A stretch of DNA of 64,000 nt, taken from contig JABFFZ010000007.1 of NCBI GenBank assembly GCA_013112725.1, positions 1 to 64,000 on the forward strand, read 5' to 3'. This stretch comes from Chloroflexota bacterium (GTDB lineage Bacteria; Chloroflexota; Anaerolineae; Promineifilales; Promineifilaceae). The translations under genes and the position numbers were made by a program. Each line of letters begins with the position of its first letter. Within the stretch, counting starts at the first letter, position 1. This document shows positions 43,023-52,571 of the stretch, in pieces. The notes beneath the pieces are model-generated. The model made no database searches, had not been told where the DNA came from, and worked only from the letters and a program-made list of their open reading frames with translations.

Positions 43023-44648
43023 ATGAAAACAAAAGTCTTACTCATGGTTACTTGTTGCCTGTTTTTTTCGCTGGTTTTGGTTCATTGGGGGGTTACCAAT
43101 GCAGCCACACCACTGGAAATTACCGGAACAGCTTATGGTGACGCAAATCAAGATGCCTATGCCCAATCTGGCTTCCCTAACTCAGCGGCAGGCGGCACAA
43201 GAAATATGTATCTAGGGTACGATACGCTTTACAACAAATATCGTACACGCATGTACATTAAGTATAATCTGCCATCGTTACCTTCAGGCGCGCAAATTGA
43301 TAGCGCCTATCTTGAAGTCTATCAATATGTAATTGAATGTTCCAGCAACTATGGCGTGACCGTATATGAAATAACATCTGATTGGAATGAATTATCACTG
43401 ACGTGGAATAATCAGCCCAGCAAAGGAGCCTCCGTCGGATCGACCACGATAACCTGCAATAATGGGTGGAAATCAATTGATATTACCAACATGGTACGCA
43501 ATTGGTATCAGGGGACTTCAAATCGTGGCGTCACCATTTGGGCAAATAACGAGAACGCGCCAGGTGGTATCTATTGGGCGAAGGAGTGCTCAACATCTCA
43601 ATGTCCAGGACAAGAGCATCCTAGACTAATGGTGAATTATTCAATTCCTGCTCCACCTACACCTACAAATACCCCCCCACCTCCCCCACCTACACCCATC
43701 CCGCCTCCCCCAGTTTGCAGTGTGCCTTACTTTTCTCAGCGCGATCCCCAGTGGCGGAATCACCCATTACGCACTCGAAATGGGGCCTGCTCAATCTCTT
43801 GCAATACGATTGGGGCATGTGGTTGTACCTTAACCTCTGGCGCTATGATTTTCAAACATTTTGAAGCAAACTTGACTCCAGCTTCTCTCAGCGATTGTAT
43901 GGGAACCTCTGCCTGTCCGTTCTATTGGGATGTTGGAGCATCATGTAGTCAAGGACAGGCACAATTTGTAGCCAAATACGGATTCTCATGGAGCAGACTA
44001 CAGACAGAGTTAAACCAGAATCATCGCCCCGTCATATTGGGAATGCACCGATATGTCAATGGGGTCTTAAACACACACTGGATCGTGGTGATCAGTGGCA
44101 GCGGAACAAATCCTGCTAACTATATTATTCATGATCCCTGGCCTATCAATGGCGCTAATATGCGTCTGAATAGTTATAGTGGTTGGTATTTTGACTGGAT
44201 TTCTGTCTATGCGGGTGACACAGCCTGTGAACACCTGGTGGGAGAAACTATAGAAAATAAAGCCAACGAGGCTGCACCTGTATCTACAATAAATACAACA
44301 ACAGACACACAACACGTATTGAAGACAACAGAAGCAATAAGTTTACCTGCATCCGGGACAGTTACGGGAAATGTGGAACTGTATCGGATGACGGCCGTAA
44401 CCATGACCTTGCAAATTGCCACCAGCGCCAACGCCACCGAAATGTTGATATGGACAGATAATATGAGCGAAGCTGTCTGGCAACCCGTAGTAGAGTTCGT
44501 GTATTTACCAGTTGGAGAGACAATCTACGCACGTTTCCGTGATGCAGCTAATAACATATCAGATTTGGCCTCAGACACGCGTTACCCACCCAGTAACCCA
44601 CCACTAGAGGCTCACAAAGTGTATCTGCCGGTAGTATTACGGCCGTAA
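43023..44648 (+). CDS. Secreted DNRLRE / C39-like peptidase protein
   Basis: 541 aa from ATG 43023 (AGGAGTG upstream). Sec signal MKTKVLLMVTCCLFFSLVLVH, cut near NAA-TP. Residues 30-215 form a DNRLRE domain (MYIKYNLPSLPSGAQIDSAYLEVY, DWNELSLTWNNQP). A Pro/Thr linker leads to a papain-like C39 domain (about 240-400): catalytic Cys in GACGCTLTSGAM, His in NTHWIVVISG, Asp in IIHDPWP. A beta-rich tail ends in VYLPVVLRP, a C-terminal motif common on secreted Chloroflexota proteins and perhaps a sorting signal. The gene is AT-richer than its neighbours and points opposite to them. Confidence 0.85.
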   Translation: MKTKVLLMVTCCLFFSLVLVHWGVTNAATPLEITGTAYGDANQDAYAQSGFPNSAAGGTRNMYLGYDTLYNKYRTRMYIKYNLPSLPSGAQIDSAYLEVYQYVIECSSNYGVTVYEITSDWNELSLTWNNQPSKGASVGSTTITCNNGWKSIDITNMVRNWYQGTSNRGVTIWANNENAPGGIYWAKECSTSQCPGQEHPRLMVNYSIPAPPTPTNTPPPPPPTPIPPPPVCSVPYFSQRDPQWRNHPLRTRNGACSISCNTIGACGCTLTSGAMIFKHFEANLTPASLSDCMGTSACPFYWDVGASCSQGQAQFVAKYGFSWSRLQTELNQNHRPVILGMHRYVNGVLNTHWIVVISGSGTNPANYIIHDPWPINGANMRLNSYSGWYFDWISVYAGDTACEHLVGETIENKANEAAPVSTINTTTDTQHVLKTTEAISLPASGTVTGNVELYRMTAVTMTLQIATSANATEMLIWTDNMSEAVWQPVVEFVYLPVGETIYARFRDAANNISDLASDTRYPPSNPPLEAHKVYLPVVLRP

Positions 44649-44664
44649 CCTCCATTAACCGCCA

Positions 44665-44716
44665 CCAGACATCCGATTTCTCAAGCAACCTCCGGTTGCC
44701 GAAATCGGATGTCTGG
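44665..44716. terminator. Perfect 16-bp hairpin between convergent genes
   Basis: CCAGACATCCGATTTC (44665-44680) and its exact complement (44701-44716), with an inner GCAAC/GTTGC pair. It lies between two converging genes, 17 bases after the plus-strand stop, and may serve as a bidirectional terminator. CAGACATCCGA recurs near 46332. Confidence 0.6.
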
Positions 44717-44719
44717 CTC

Positions 44720-46312
44720 CTACCCAATCAACGGTAAACAGGGCGGGGTTTTGCGTGTGTGGCCTTCTAACCAGGCAGTCACCCCGCACCGTCCCAGCAG
44801 CGCCACCGCCCGCTGCCAGTAGATTTGCTGTACGGCCGTGTCCCCCACCACACCCACCAGATCAAACAAACAGGCCGCCTCGTTAAAAAGCGAGTTGATC
44901 TTTTGCGCCAGGAGGACGGCCTGCTCCAATGTGGCCTGTTTTTCCGGGCCAGTCTGGAAACGGGCCACGCAGCGCAAGGCCAGCAGTTCCACATTTTCCG
45001 CTTTCACGTCCCGGCTGAGTTGCAGGCTGTGTTGGGCAAGTGAGATGCCCGTTGCCCCCTCCGTCCCCGGAGGCCCATCTCCCAACCAGCTATAACACCA
45101 ACTCATATTCACCTGCGCCCACACCAGCCAGCGGTGTGACCCCCGCCGCCGATAGCTGGCAGCACAAACCTGCAAATCGGCCAGCGCCAGGTCATAGTGG
45201 CCGCGCTGCATGTAGACCAGGGCGCGCACCATGTAAGCATCTGATAGCATTGCTTCGTCTTGTAGCTGCTGCGTCAACTCCATCTGTCGCGCCAGCCAGA
45301 GCATCGCCTCGTCTAACGCCCCACGAGCAATCAACACATCCAAAAAGATGCTGATGCTGCGCACCAGCCGCCAGTTGGCGCGCAGTTTTTCACACAGATA
45401 GATGCTGCGGCGCACGGCCGTTTCCGCCTGATCAAACTCCCCCACCGCCCACAACGGGTTGGCCTTGTCCGCATATAACGTCGCTTCCCCATACTCGTCA
45501 CCCATTTGCGCCGCGCAGGCAATCGCCTGCTCCATAACAGCCACAGACTCCGGGTAGACGGCCATGCTGTACAACACGCCGCTGTGGTGAAAATGGAAAT
45601 CGCGCCACAAATCGAGCGGCGCTTCCACCCAGGCTGCCAAACGCGGCCGTAATGCCTCAAGCAGCGGCAACGCCTGATCCTGAATCCCCCGACGACGCAT
45701 CACAAACGTCTCCTGCAAGATGATGAGGGCATGAGCATAGAGGTAATCATCTGCTGGCAACAATGGCTGCCACCGGGCCAGCCATGCCATCTGGCGTTCA
45801 TAAATGGCCTCGCCCTGCGGCCCCCGACCCAGCGAGATGAGTTTGTGTACGGCCGTGTGCCCGGCACGGCACAACGGGCGGGCCATCTCTGGTTGGTTGT
45901 CGGCAGCGGTAAAAATCTGCTCCAACACAACCAGCGCGTCCTCATACCGGCTCAGTTCAAACAGCATCTCCACCACATCCGCCAGCAGCCACCCCTGCGC
46001 CTGGGTCTGGCCCAACTGCGCCAGAATGTCGGCCACCTGTTGGCAAACGGCCAGCCACTCCTCCCAATAGCCCCACCATTTCGGCCAGGGGTGCAACGCC
46101 AATACCAGTTCGGCCAGCACGGAATGGCAATCGGGTATATCCTGAGCCACACGCAGTTGGTTGTGAATGGTGTGGAAATGGGGCCGGGCGCGCTCCGATT
46201 CACTCTGGCAATCCTGGACAAATGCCATCAACCGGCGCAGTTGTTCCGGCAACCGCCTCTGGCGGTACGTTACCCATTCGTTCGTAAACGTTGCCGGAGC
46301 CAGGTTAATCAT
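44720..46312 (-). CDS. TPR-repeat protein (paralogue of 40749)
   Basis: 530 aa all-helical protein with degenerate tetratricopeptide units (YGEATLYADKANPLWAVGEFDQAETAV, SDAYMVRALVYMQRGHYDLALADL). The N-terminus (YRQRRLPEQLRRLMAFVQDCQ), LVLALHPWPKWWGYWEEWL and the closing TAWLEGHTRKTPPCL correspond to the 40749 protein. The gene lies downstream of the NB-ARC gene and the antitoxin/toxin remnant on the same strand, so one transcript could carry them all. Confidence 0.85.
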   Translation of the reverse strand: MINLAPATFTNEWVTYRQRRLPEQLRRLMAFVQDCQSESERARPHFHTIHNQLRVAQDIPDCHSVLAELVLALHPWPKWWGYWEEWLAVCQQVADILAQLGQTQAQGWLLADVVEMLFELSRYEDALVVLEQIFTAADNQPEMARPLCRAGHTAVHKLISLGRGPQGEAIYERQMAWLARWQPLLPADDYLYAHALIILQETFVMRRRGIQDQALPLLEALRPRLAAWVEAPLDLWRDFHFHHSGVLYSMAVYPESVAVMEQAIACAAQMGDEYGEATLYADKANPLWAVGEFDQAETAVRRSIYLCEKLRANWRLVRSISIFLDVLIARGALDEAMLWLARQMELTQQLQDEAMLSDAYMVRALVYMQRGHYDLALADLQVCAASYRRRGSHRWLVWAQVNMSWCYSWLGDGPPGTEGATGISLAQHSLQLSRDVKAENVELLALRCVARFQTGPEKQATLEQAVLLAQKINSLFNEAACLFDLVGVVGDTAVQQIYWQRAVALLGRCGVTAWLEGHTRKTPPCLPLIG

Positions 46313-46364
46313 GGCACATGATTAGTCACCATCAGACATCCGACCAAATAGTTAAGATAATTGG

Positions 46365-46730
46365 TCAGACGATTGGCAAGTAAATGATTTGATCTTGAAA
46401 TTCATCAGCTAACGTGGCACTGGCAATTAACAGCAATTCTTCAACCATTTCGCCAACGGTCATGTGTGGGCTAATGACCAAAATGCCGGGAATATGACGG
46501 CCGTTTGCCAGGTGTTCCGCCAAATGTGCTGACATAGATTTACGATTATTGGTCACCAGGAGAAAGGCGTTAGCTTCACACCATTGTAATATGATTGGGT
46601 CTTGTGTACCTTTTGCTGGCGCACCGGGCAATCCCACATGCCAGATTACCAACTGCGGCTCACGTCATAACAATGCCGTGCGGTATCGGGGCGAGACATT
46701 CTCATCTAGCAAAAAACGGATGTCGCTCAT
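46365..46730 (-). pseudogene. DUF5615 PIN-like toxin with an in-frame stop
   Basis: From ATG 46730 the frame reads MSDIRFLLDENVSPRYRTALL, then TGA (46665-46667), then REPQLVIWHVGLPGAPAKGTQDPIILQWCEANAFLLVTNNRKSM in the same frame to 46365. The acidic LLDENV start and TNNR motif are those of DUF5615 toxins. One nonsense change (CGA to TGA would explain it) separates an inactive product from an intact one. The start lies a few bases after the DUF433 antitoxin stop. Confidence 0.75.
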
Positions 46731-46736
46731 GTGCAG

Positions 46737-47060
46737 TTATGCAGGGACGGCCGTTTGGTGTTCCGATTTTAACCGTTGCAAGCGCAAGATCACTGGGGGT
46801 GGATTTTGCCTTTGGGTTTCTCTGACCTCCTGACCAAATGCCAGCCAATCAGCCAGATATTGTTCCATTTGTGGCCGATTTTGCAGATAGTATAGGATGT
46901 AGATCGCTTCCAGGGATAGGGTTGGGTACCGGGCAGCAATCGCTTCTGCATTCTGTTCGTGGTAGAGATACTCATAAAGAATAGACTCAATGCCAATTCG
47001 TGAACCCTTTAACCGGATATCATCAGCGGCCAGGAAATCAAAGTATGTTTCAATTTGCAT
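46737..47060 (-). CDS. DUF433 antitoxin
   Basis: 107 aa from ATG 47060 (GAGAGGTGG upstream). The sequence QIETYFDFLAADDIRLKGSRIGIESILYEYLYHEQNAEAIAARYPTLSLEAIYILYYLQN is typical of DUF433 antitoxins, whose winged-helix part binds the operator. It stands directly before the DUF5615 toxin remnant, the standard order. The toxin is broken by a stop codon while this gene appears intact. Confidence 0.82.
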   Translation of the reverse strand: MQIETYFDFLAADDIRLKGSRIGIESILYEYLYHEQNAEAIAARYPTLSLEAIYILYYLQNRPQMEQYLADWLAFGQEVRETQRQNPPPVILRLQRLKSEHQTAVPA

Positions 47061-47125
47061 ATACCACCTCTCTAATGCGGTTTCAGCCATTATAACAAAT
47101 AAGACAGCAGCCATGAATTTCCGCA

Positions 47126-48631
47126 TCACCACATCTTCCATCCTCCCAAAACATCTGCGCGTAAAAAGGTGACGGTGAGACGATGTAGGCGGTAAAGGAG
47201 GGCATCCTGTTGGTGGCTGGTTTCTAACAACGACACGTCAATCAGTTCATCTACGGCCGTGCCCAACGCCACCCCCTCCAACCCCGACAGCAGTTCCAAT
47301 CCTTCCCAATTCTCCCCGTCTGGCCCAATTTCCATGATGTCTACCAACAATCGCTGTGCGGGCGGGGAGAGGGAATGCCAGGCATGGCGGTAGATGAAGA
47401 TGTAAGGGTCGGTCAGATCAGCCTGTTGCAGCCAGGAAAGCGCCTGCTCATACGGCCGTCGCGCCAATTGCGCCGCAATCAACTTCAAGGCCAGCGGCAG
47501 GCCACCCACCGTCTGGTAAATCGTCGCCATCTGCGCCGGAGTCAGCGACGGCGGTTTATGCCGCCGCGCCAGTTCACTTTCAATCAGCCGTTGGCTGTCA
47601 GCCAGGCTCAGGTCGGGCACGGGCAGAATGTGAATATACGGGTAGCGGCTCATCGTGTGGCGACTGGTCAGCAAGAACCGGGTGGGATCGGCCAGCGGTT
47701 CCAATCGGGGGATGAGCATATCCACATCCGCCAGCGTTTCCAGATTGTCAATGATGACCAGATGGGGATTCGCCTTCAAAATGGGTTGCAATCGTTCTAG
47801 CTTCACCTCTGCTGGCAGCCCGGCCAGGTGTAGCTGCCCCAATTGTTCGCTCAGGTGCAGGGCAATATCGGCAAAGGTTTGGGCAGCGCGGGTGGTGGGT
47901 TGCAGACGGCCGTGTTCCACATCCAGGTTATATTGCCGGGCACTCACCCACAGCACATCTGCCCAGCCGCCCCGTTTCGCCATTTGATGGGCGGCGGCGC
48001 GGGCAATGGTCGTTTTGCCAATACCACCTATTCCCTCAATGCTGAAAAACGGCAGGCTCTCGGCCGCCACCGCCCACTCCAGCAGTCGGTTTAGCAAGGT
48101 TTCCACGCCAAAGAGGTGGGCATAATCTGGCGGCGGCAAGTGGCGGCACAGGCGGGCCATTTCCGTGCGGCCCATGGCCGTCATTTCTTGCCGGTACAAC
48201 AATTCCCATAGCATATCTACGCCTTGCCGGTGACGGCGATCTACATTGCGGCGGGAGTGGGGCACGGCCGTTTCTATCTCCTTTGGCCGCAACGACACCG
48301 GACTAAAATGACGGTGGTACAGGGTACTCCACCCTTCTAACTTCTCACTATTCTGGCTGAATTCTTGAACCAGGACGGCTAAGGCAGCCGGGCGCGTGGT
48401 CGGCGGGGTGATGGGGGGCAGCCCTTCTACCTGCCGCTGCCCATTGAGCTGCTGTTGCACCATCTCCTGGCAGAGGTCATACAACCTCAGGCTTAACTCG
48501 GTGGCAGAAAGGCCCCGCAACTGCGGCCAGGCCACAAAAGATTGCCAGACGGCCGGAACCGGCTGCTGTTTCTCCCACGCCTCCAATGTCTGTTTGAGCA
48601 ACCCTGACGAAACGGCTACCTCGTCCATCAA
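47126..48631 (-). CDS. NB-ARC (STAND) ATPase without sensor repeats
   Basis: 501 aa. The first 150 residues are an unrecognised helical domain. Then come the P-loop GIGGIGKTTIARAAA (near residue 200), Walker B HLVIIDNLETL, sensor FLLTSRH, the GGLPLALKL helix and a winged-helix segment ending at FLRADVLGGW. STAND proteins normally continue with TPR or WD repeats. Here the protein stops, and TPR proteins are encoded separately downstream. A defence or transcription-control role is possible. The 3' end reaches the upstream edge of the DUF433 leader. Confidence 0.87.
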   Translation of the reverse strand: MMDEVAVSSGLLKQTLEAWEKQQPVPAVWQSFVAWPQLRGLSATELSLRLYDLCQEMVQQQLNGQRQVEGLPPITPPTTRPAALAVLVQEFSQNSEKLEGWSTLYHRHFSPVSLRPKEIETAVPHSRRNVDRRHRQGVDMLWELLYRQEMTAMGRTEMARLCRHLPPPDYAHLFGVETLLNRLLEWAVAAESLPFFSIEGIGGIGKTTIARAAAHQMAKRGGWADVLWVSARQYNLDVEHGRLQPTTRAAQTFADIALHLSEQLGQLHLAGLPAEVKLERLQPILKANPHLVIIDNLETLADVDMLIPRLEPLADPTRFLLTSRHTMSRYPYIHILPVPDLSLADSQRLIESELARRHKPPSLTPAQMATIYQTVGGLPLALKLIAAQLARRPYEQALSWLQQADLTDPYIFIYRHAWHSLSPPAQRLLVDIMEIGPDGENWEGLELLSGLEGVALGTAVDELIDVSLLETSHQQDALLYRLHRLTVTFLRADVLGGWKMW

Positions 48632-48763
48632 TCTCTCCCCAGCAGAAAAGAAGATGAGAAATCTACACTTTTCATTGTTTACTGCTTACTGATTTCTGAC
48701 GGCCGTGACTATACCACGCCCCCGTCCTTCCACAAAGGGCAAATGACTCTGGGGCCATCCAGG

Positions 48764-50236
48764 TTACTCCCGCGAAATGACCCCCGCTTTTTCCAATGGG
48801 TGCATCCCGTGTTGCTTTAGGGCGGGCGCGTCATCGCCGGGCAGCATTTTGCCGGGGTTAGCAATTTCCAATGGGTCAAACTGGCGGCGAATGGCGACCA
48901 TCGTATCCAGGTCATCTTCGTTGAACTGGTAAGGCATGTATTCCCGCTTTTCCATGCCCACCCCGTGTTCGCCAGTAATCGAGCCGCCTAGGGCAATGCA
49001 CTTGTGCAAAATTTTGCCCGCGCACTCTTCGGCTAACTCAAGCTGTCCGGGGATACGGCCGTCATACAGAATCAACGGGTGCAAATTGCCGTCGCCGGCG
49101 TGAAAGACGTTGGCAATACCCAGGCCATACTCCCGGCTCAGGTTGTGAATGAAAGCCAGCGCCTCACCCAAATGCGTGCGCGGCACCACGCCATCCTGCA
49201 CCACATAATCAGGACTCAGTCGCCCCACCGCCGAAAACGCCCCTTTGCGCCCTTTCCAGATGGCGACCCGCTCGGCTTCACTATTGGCTACGCGAATCTC
49301 ATAAGCGCCGGAGGCTTCAATGAGCGGCCGTAACGCCATAAACTCCTGCTCCACCTGCGCCGTCTCCCCTTCTAGTTCCACAATCAGCAACGCCTCCGCA
49401 TCCTGCGGGTAGCCGGCATGAACGGCCGCTTCCGCCGCTTTAATGGCTAACCGATCCATGATCTCGATGGCCCCCGGCAGCAGCCCGGATGCCACCACCT
49501 GGGCCACCGCTTCCCCGGCCGTTTGCACGTCATGGTAAGCAGCCAGCACCGTGCGGTACAGCTCCGGCCGGGGCAGCAGCCGCACGGTAATCTCCAACGC
49601 AATGCCAAACAACCCTTCTGACCCCACAAACAGGCCAATCCAATCCGGGCCGACGCCCACCCCCTCGGCGCTTTCGCTGCCAAATTCCACCACCTCGCCA
49701 TCGGCCAGCACCGCCTTGATGCGCAAAATGTGGTTGCTGGTCATGCCATATTTCAGGCAATGCGCCCCACCGGAGTTGAAGGCAATGTTGCCGCCGATGG
49801 TGCAAATGGATTGGCTGGAGGGGTCTGGCGCGTAATACAGGCCATGCGCGGCGACGGCCTGAGAGATGTGCAAATTGACCACGCCGGGCTGGACAACGGC
49901 CGTGCGCTGGGCCACATCCACCCGCAAAATTTTGTTCAATCGGTTCAGCCCAATGACAATACCCTCGGCCACCGGCAGCGAACCGCCGGAGAGGCTGGTA
50001 CCGCTGCCCCGCGCCACGAAGGGCACGCCATACACATGGCACAACCGCACCGTAGCTACCACCTCGTCTTCCGTTTCCGGCAGCGCCACCGCCAACGCCT
50101 GCCGCCGAAAACCGGTCAGCGCATCCGACTCATACGCCACTTTTGACGCCCCACCGGTCAACAACCGGTCGGCCGGATACAACCTTGCCAATGCCTGCAA
50201 AAAATCCGAATCGTGCTTCTGATTTTCCTGTCTCAT
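48764..50236 (-). CDS. glcD: GlcD-type FAD-linked 2-hydroxyacid dehydrogenase
   Basis: 490 aa from ATG 50236 ([18 protein letters not shown] upstream). FAD-binding PCMH fold: [30 protein letters not shown] and [22 protein letters not shown]-terminal FAD-oxidase domain with [17 protein letters not shown] and [18 protein letters not shown]. It oxidises glycolate or D-lactate and passes electrons to a Fe-S partner. The Fe-S protein is encoded divergently at 50327. The two starts lie 90 bases apart and probably share control. Confidence 0.92.
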   Translation of the reverse strand: MRQENQKHDSDFLQALARLYPADRLLTGGASKVAYESDALTGFRRQALAVALPETEDEVVATVRLCHVYGVPFVARGSGTSLSGGSLPVAEGIVIGLNRLNKILRVDVAQRTAVVQPGVVNLHISQAVAAHGLYYAPDPSSQSICTIGGNIAFNSGGAHCLKYGMTSNHILRIKAVLADGEVVEFGSESAEGVGVGPDWIGLFVGSEGLFGIALEITVRLLPRPELYRTVLAAYHDVQTAGEAVAQVVASGLLPGAIEIMDRLAIKAAEAAVHAGYPQDAEALLIVELEGETAQVEQEFMALRPLIEASGAYEIRVANSEAERVAIWKGRKGAFSAVGRLSPDYVVQDGVVPRTHLGEALAFIHNLSREYGLGIANVFHAGDGNLHPLILYDGRIPGQLELAEECAGKILHKCIALGGSITGEHGVGMEKREYMPYQFNEDDLDTMVAIRRQFDPLEIANPGKMLPGDDAPALKQHGMHPLEKAGVISRE

Positions 50237-50289
50237 GCGTTTGCCCCTTCTGCCGCTCGCCAGTATACTGCCTTGATTATACCCATAAA

Positions 50290-50326
50290 CGGTAATCGCT
50301 GACCCGATTACCGATTGCCGATTACC
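50290..50326. repeat. Short iterated CGATTACCGATTGC repeat
   Basis: Repeat units directly abut the start codon of the Fe-S gene, in the divergent control region. No conventional ribosome binding site separates them from the ATG. Confidence 0.55.
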
Positions 50327-51049
50327 ATGAAAAAAGTAGCTCTTTGCGTTACCTGCATTGTAGACCAGATCATGCCCGAAGTGGGCGTGGCAACGGTGAA
50401 GCTGCTGCGCCGCGCCGGGTATGAAGTGGAATTCCCGGCAGCGCAGACATGCTGCGGACAGCCCTTTTTTAACAGTGGCTTTGCGCCCCAGGCGCGCGAC
50501 CTGGCCAAACGGACCATCGAGATTTTTGAGCCGTATGAAGCGGTGGTGCTGCCCAGCGGTTCCTGCACCACCATGATGCGGGTGGAATATGCCCATTTGC
50601 TGGCTGACGATGCCGCATGGCACGGCCGTGCCCAATCCTTAGCCGCCAAAACGTTTGAACTCGGCGAATTCCTGGTGCAGCAGGCGGGCTGGCAACCTGC
50701 CCCCGCCGCGTCTGCCCCCAGCGTCACTTACCACGACTCCTGCCACATGTGCCGGTTGTTGGGGTTGGGCGGTGATTCGCGGCAGTTGCTCACGGCCGTA
50801 GGCTGCACCCTGCACGAAATGGCCGAAGCCGACCGCTGCTGCGGCTTTGGCGGCCTCTTTTCGCTGCGGATGCCCGAAGTGAGTAATGCGATGACGGCCG
50901 TGAAACTGGACAACGCCGCCCAAACGAAAGCCGACATCCTGGTAACGGCCGATCCCGGCTGCCTGATGCAAATGCGCGGTCTGGCCGCTGAAAACCAGCA
51001 CGTGGAACACCTGGCAACCGTTCTGGCCGCGGCATTGGAAAATCAATAA
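50327..51049 (+). CDS. (Fe-S)-binding protein with CCG domains (LutA/GlcF-like)
   Basis: 240 aa with two CCG cysteine-rich modules: [13 protein letters not shown] near residue 42 and [18 protein letters not shown] near 170, plus [15 protein letters not shown] and DPGCLMQ. The protein resembles LutA (lactate utilisation) and the tail of GlcF, and should accept electrons from the GlcD-type enzyme encoded divergently. Start at the ATG 50327 ([10 protein letters not shown]). The track-length start four residues upstream comes from repeat sequence. Confidence 0.88.
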   Translation: MKKVALCVTCIVDQIMPEVGVATVKLLRRAGYEVEFPAAQTCCGQPFFNSGFAPQARDLAKRTIEIFEPYEAVVLPSGSCTTMMRVEYAHLLADDAAWHGRAQSLAAKTFELGEFLVQQAGWQPAPAASAPSVTYHDSCHMCRLLGLGGDSRQLLTAVGCTLHEMAEADRCCGFGGLFSLRMPEVSNAMTAVKLDNAAQTKADILVTADPGCLMQMRGLAAENQHVEHLATVLAAALENQ

Positions 51050-51163
51050 CACAGGTATATAGCGAACAAAAGCAAATCGAGTTTGGTATAACCGTTTCAG
51101 CACGTCACGGTCAAAACTCGCTACAAAATATATCCCTTATTCCCACATTTGGAGGTAACCGAT

Positions 51164-52501
51164 ATGAGTCAAAATAATCGTCAACGTGTCCTTATTGCCG
51201 GGGCGGCCGGCCGTGACTTTCACGACTTCAACACCGCTCTGAGAGGTAACGACCAGGTAGAGGTGGTAGCCTTCACCGCCACCCAAATCCCCAACATCGA
51301 AGGGCGGCGCTACCCACCAGAACTGGCCGGGCCGCTCTATCCTGCCGGGATTCCCATTTTCCCGGAAAGCCAGCTAGAAGAACTGATCCAGAAGGAACAG
51401 ATAGATGATGTCTATTTTTCCTACTCCGACGTGTCTCACGAATACGTCATGCATCTGGCGTCACGGGTGCTGGCCGCTGGGGCTGGCTTCCGGCTGATGA
51501 ACCCGCGGCTAACCATGCTCAAATCGAGCAAGCCGGTCGTTTCCATTTGCGCGGTGCGCACCGGCTGCGGCAAGAGCCAGACCAGCCGCCATGTGCTGCG
51601 TGTATTGCAAAACGAACTGGGCTACCAGCGGGTGGTGGCCGTGCGCCACCCCATGCCCTATGGCAATCTGGCCAGCCAGGCCGTGCAGCGTTTCGCCACT
51701 TACGCCGATATGGACAGGCACGACTGCACCATCGAGGAACGTGAGGAGTATGAGCCGTATGTGGAACGAGGCGCCGTCATCTACGCCGGCGTGGATTATG
51801 AACGCATCTTGCGCGAAGCGGAGCAGGAAGCGGACATCATCATTTGGGATGGCGGCAATAATGACCTGCCCTTTTTCCTGTCTAACCTGCACATTGTGGT
51901 CACAGACCCGCACCGGCCCGGCCATGAACTGCGTTACCATCCGGGCGAGACTAATTTGCGGCTGGCGGCGGCGGTGGTGATCAACAAGGTGGACACGGCC
52001 GATTACCAGAACATCCTGACCGTACAGCAAAACATCCGCCAGACAAATCCCGGCGCGGTCATTATCAAGGCGGCCTCGCCCATTTTTGTGGATGACCCGG
52101 CGGCTATTCGCGGACAGCGGGTGCTGGTGGTGGAAGATGGCCCCACGCTGACGCATGGTGAGATGGCCTATGGCGCGGGCGTGGTGGCGGCGCAGAATTT
52201 TGGGGCGCGAGAGATTGTAGACCCACGGCCGTATGCCGTCCGCTCCATTGCCGCCACCTACCAGAAATACCCCAACACCGGCGCGGTTCTGCCGGCCATG
52301 GGCTACGGCGGCGACCAGATTGCCGACCTGGAAGAGACAATTAACCGCGCTGACGCCGATATGGTCATTATTGCCACGCCTATTGACCTGGGCAAGCTGA
52401 TCGACATTCAAAAACCACATCAGCGGGTGCGCTATGAATATCAAGACATTGGCACGCCGACACTGACGGCGTTATTGCAGGAGCGGTTTGGGAAGAGGTA
52501 A
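51164..52501 (+). CDS. Cyclic 2,3-diphosphoglycerate synthase-like ATP/GTPase
   Basis: 445 aa, starting MSQNNRQRVLIAGAAGRDFHDFN after GGAGGTAACCGAT. A P-loop AVRTGCGKSQTSRHV lies near residue 130, and VDYERILREAEQEADIIIWDGGNNDLPF and VINKVD follow. This is the family named after the archaeal cyclic-2,3-DPG synthetase; its product in bacteria is not established. It stands between the Fe-S protein and the ThrE genes, and may use a phosphorylated glycerate or act as a GTPase. Confidence 0.82.
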   Translation: MSQNNRQRVLIAGAAGRDFHDFNTALRGNDQVEVVAFTATQIPNIEGRRYPPELAGPLYPAGIPIFPESQLEELIQKEQIDDVYFSYSDVSHEYVMHLASRVLAAGAGFRLMNPRLTMLKSSKPVVSICAVRTGCGKSQTSRHVLRVLQNELGYQRVVAVRHPMPYGNLASQAVQRFATYADMDRHDCTIEEREEYEPYVERGAVIYAGVDYERILREAEQEADIIIWDGGNNDLPFFLSNLHIVVTDPHRPGHELRYHPGETNLRLAAAVVINKVDTADYQNILTVQQNIRQTNPGAVIIKAASPIFVDDPAAIRGQRVLVVEDGPTLTHGEMAYGAGVVAAQNFGAREIVDPRPYAVRSIAATYQKYPNTGAVLPAMGYGGDQIADLEETINRADADMVIIATPIDLGKLIDIQKPHQRVRYEYQDIGTPTLTALLQERFGKR

Positions 52502-52562
52502 TTGAGTAACTGGGTAATTGGGTAATTACTAAATTACTCAATTACCTAATCACCCAATTACA
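52500..52562. repeat. Self-complementary array of GGGTAATTG units
   Basis: TAATTGAGTAACTGGGTAAT, then TGGGTAATTACTAAATTACT, then CAATTACCTAATCACCCAAT. It folds on itself between two plus-strand genes. Confidence 0.7.
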
Positions 52563-52571
52563 CAAAACCAT

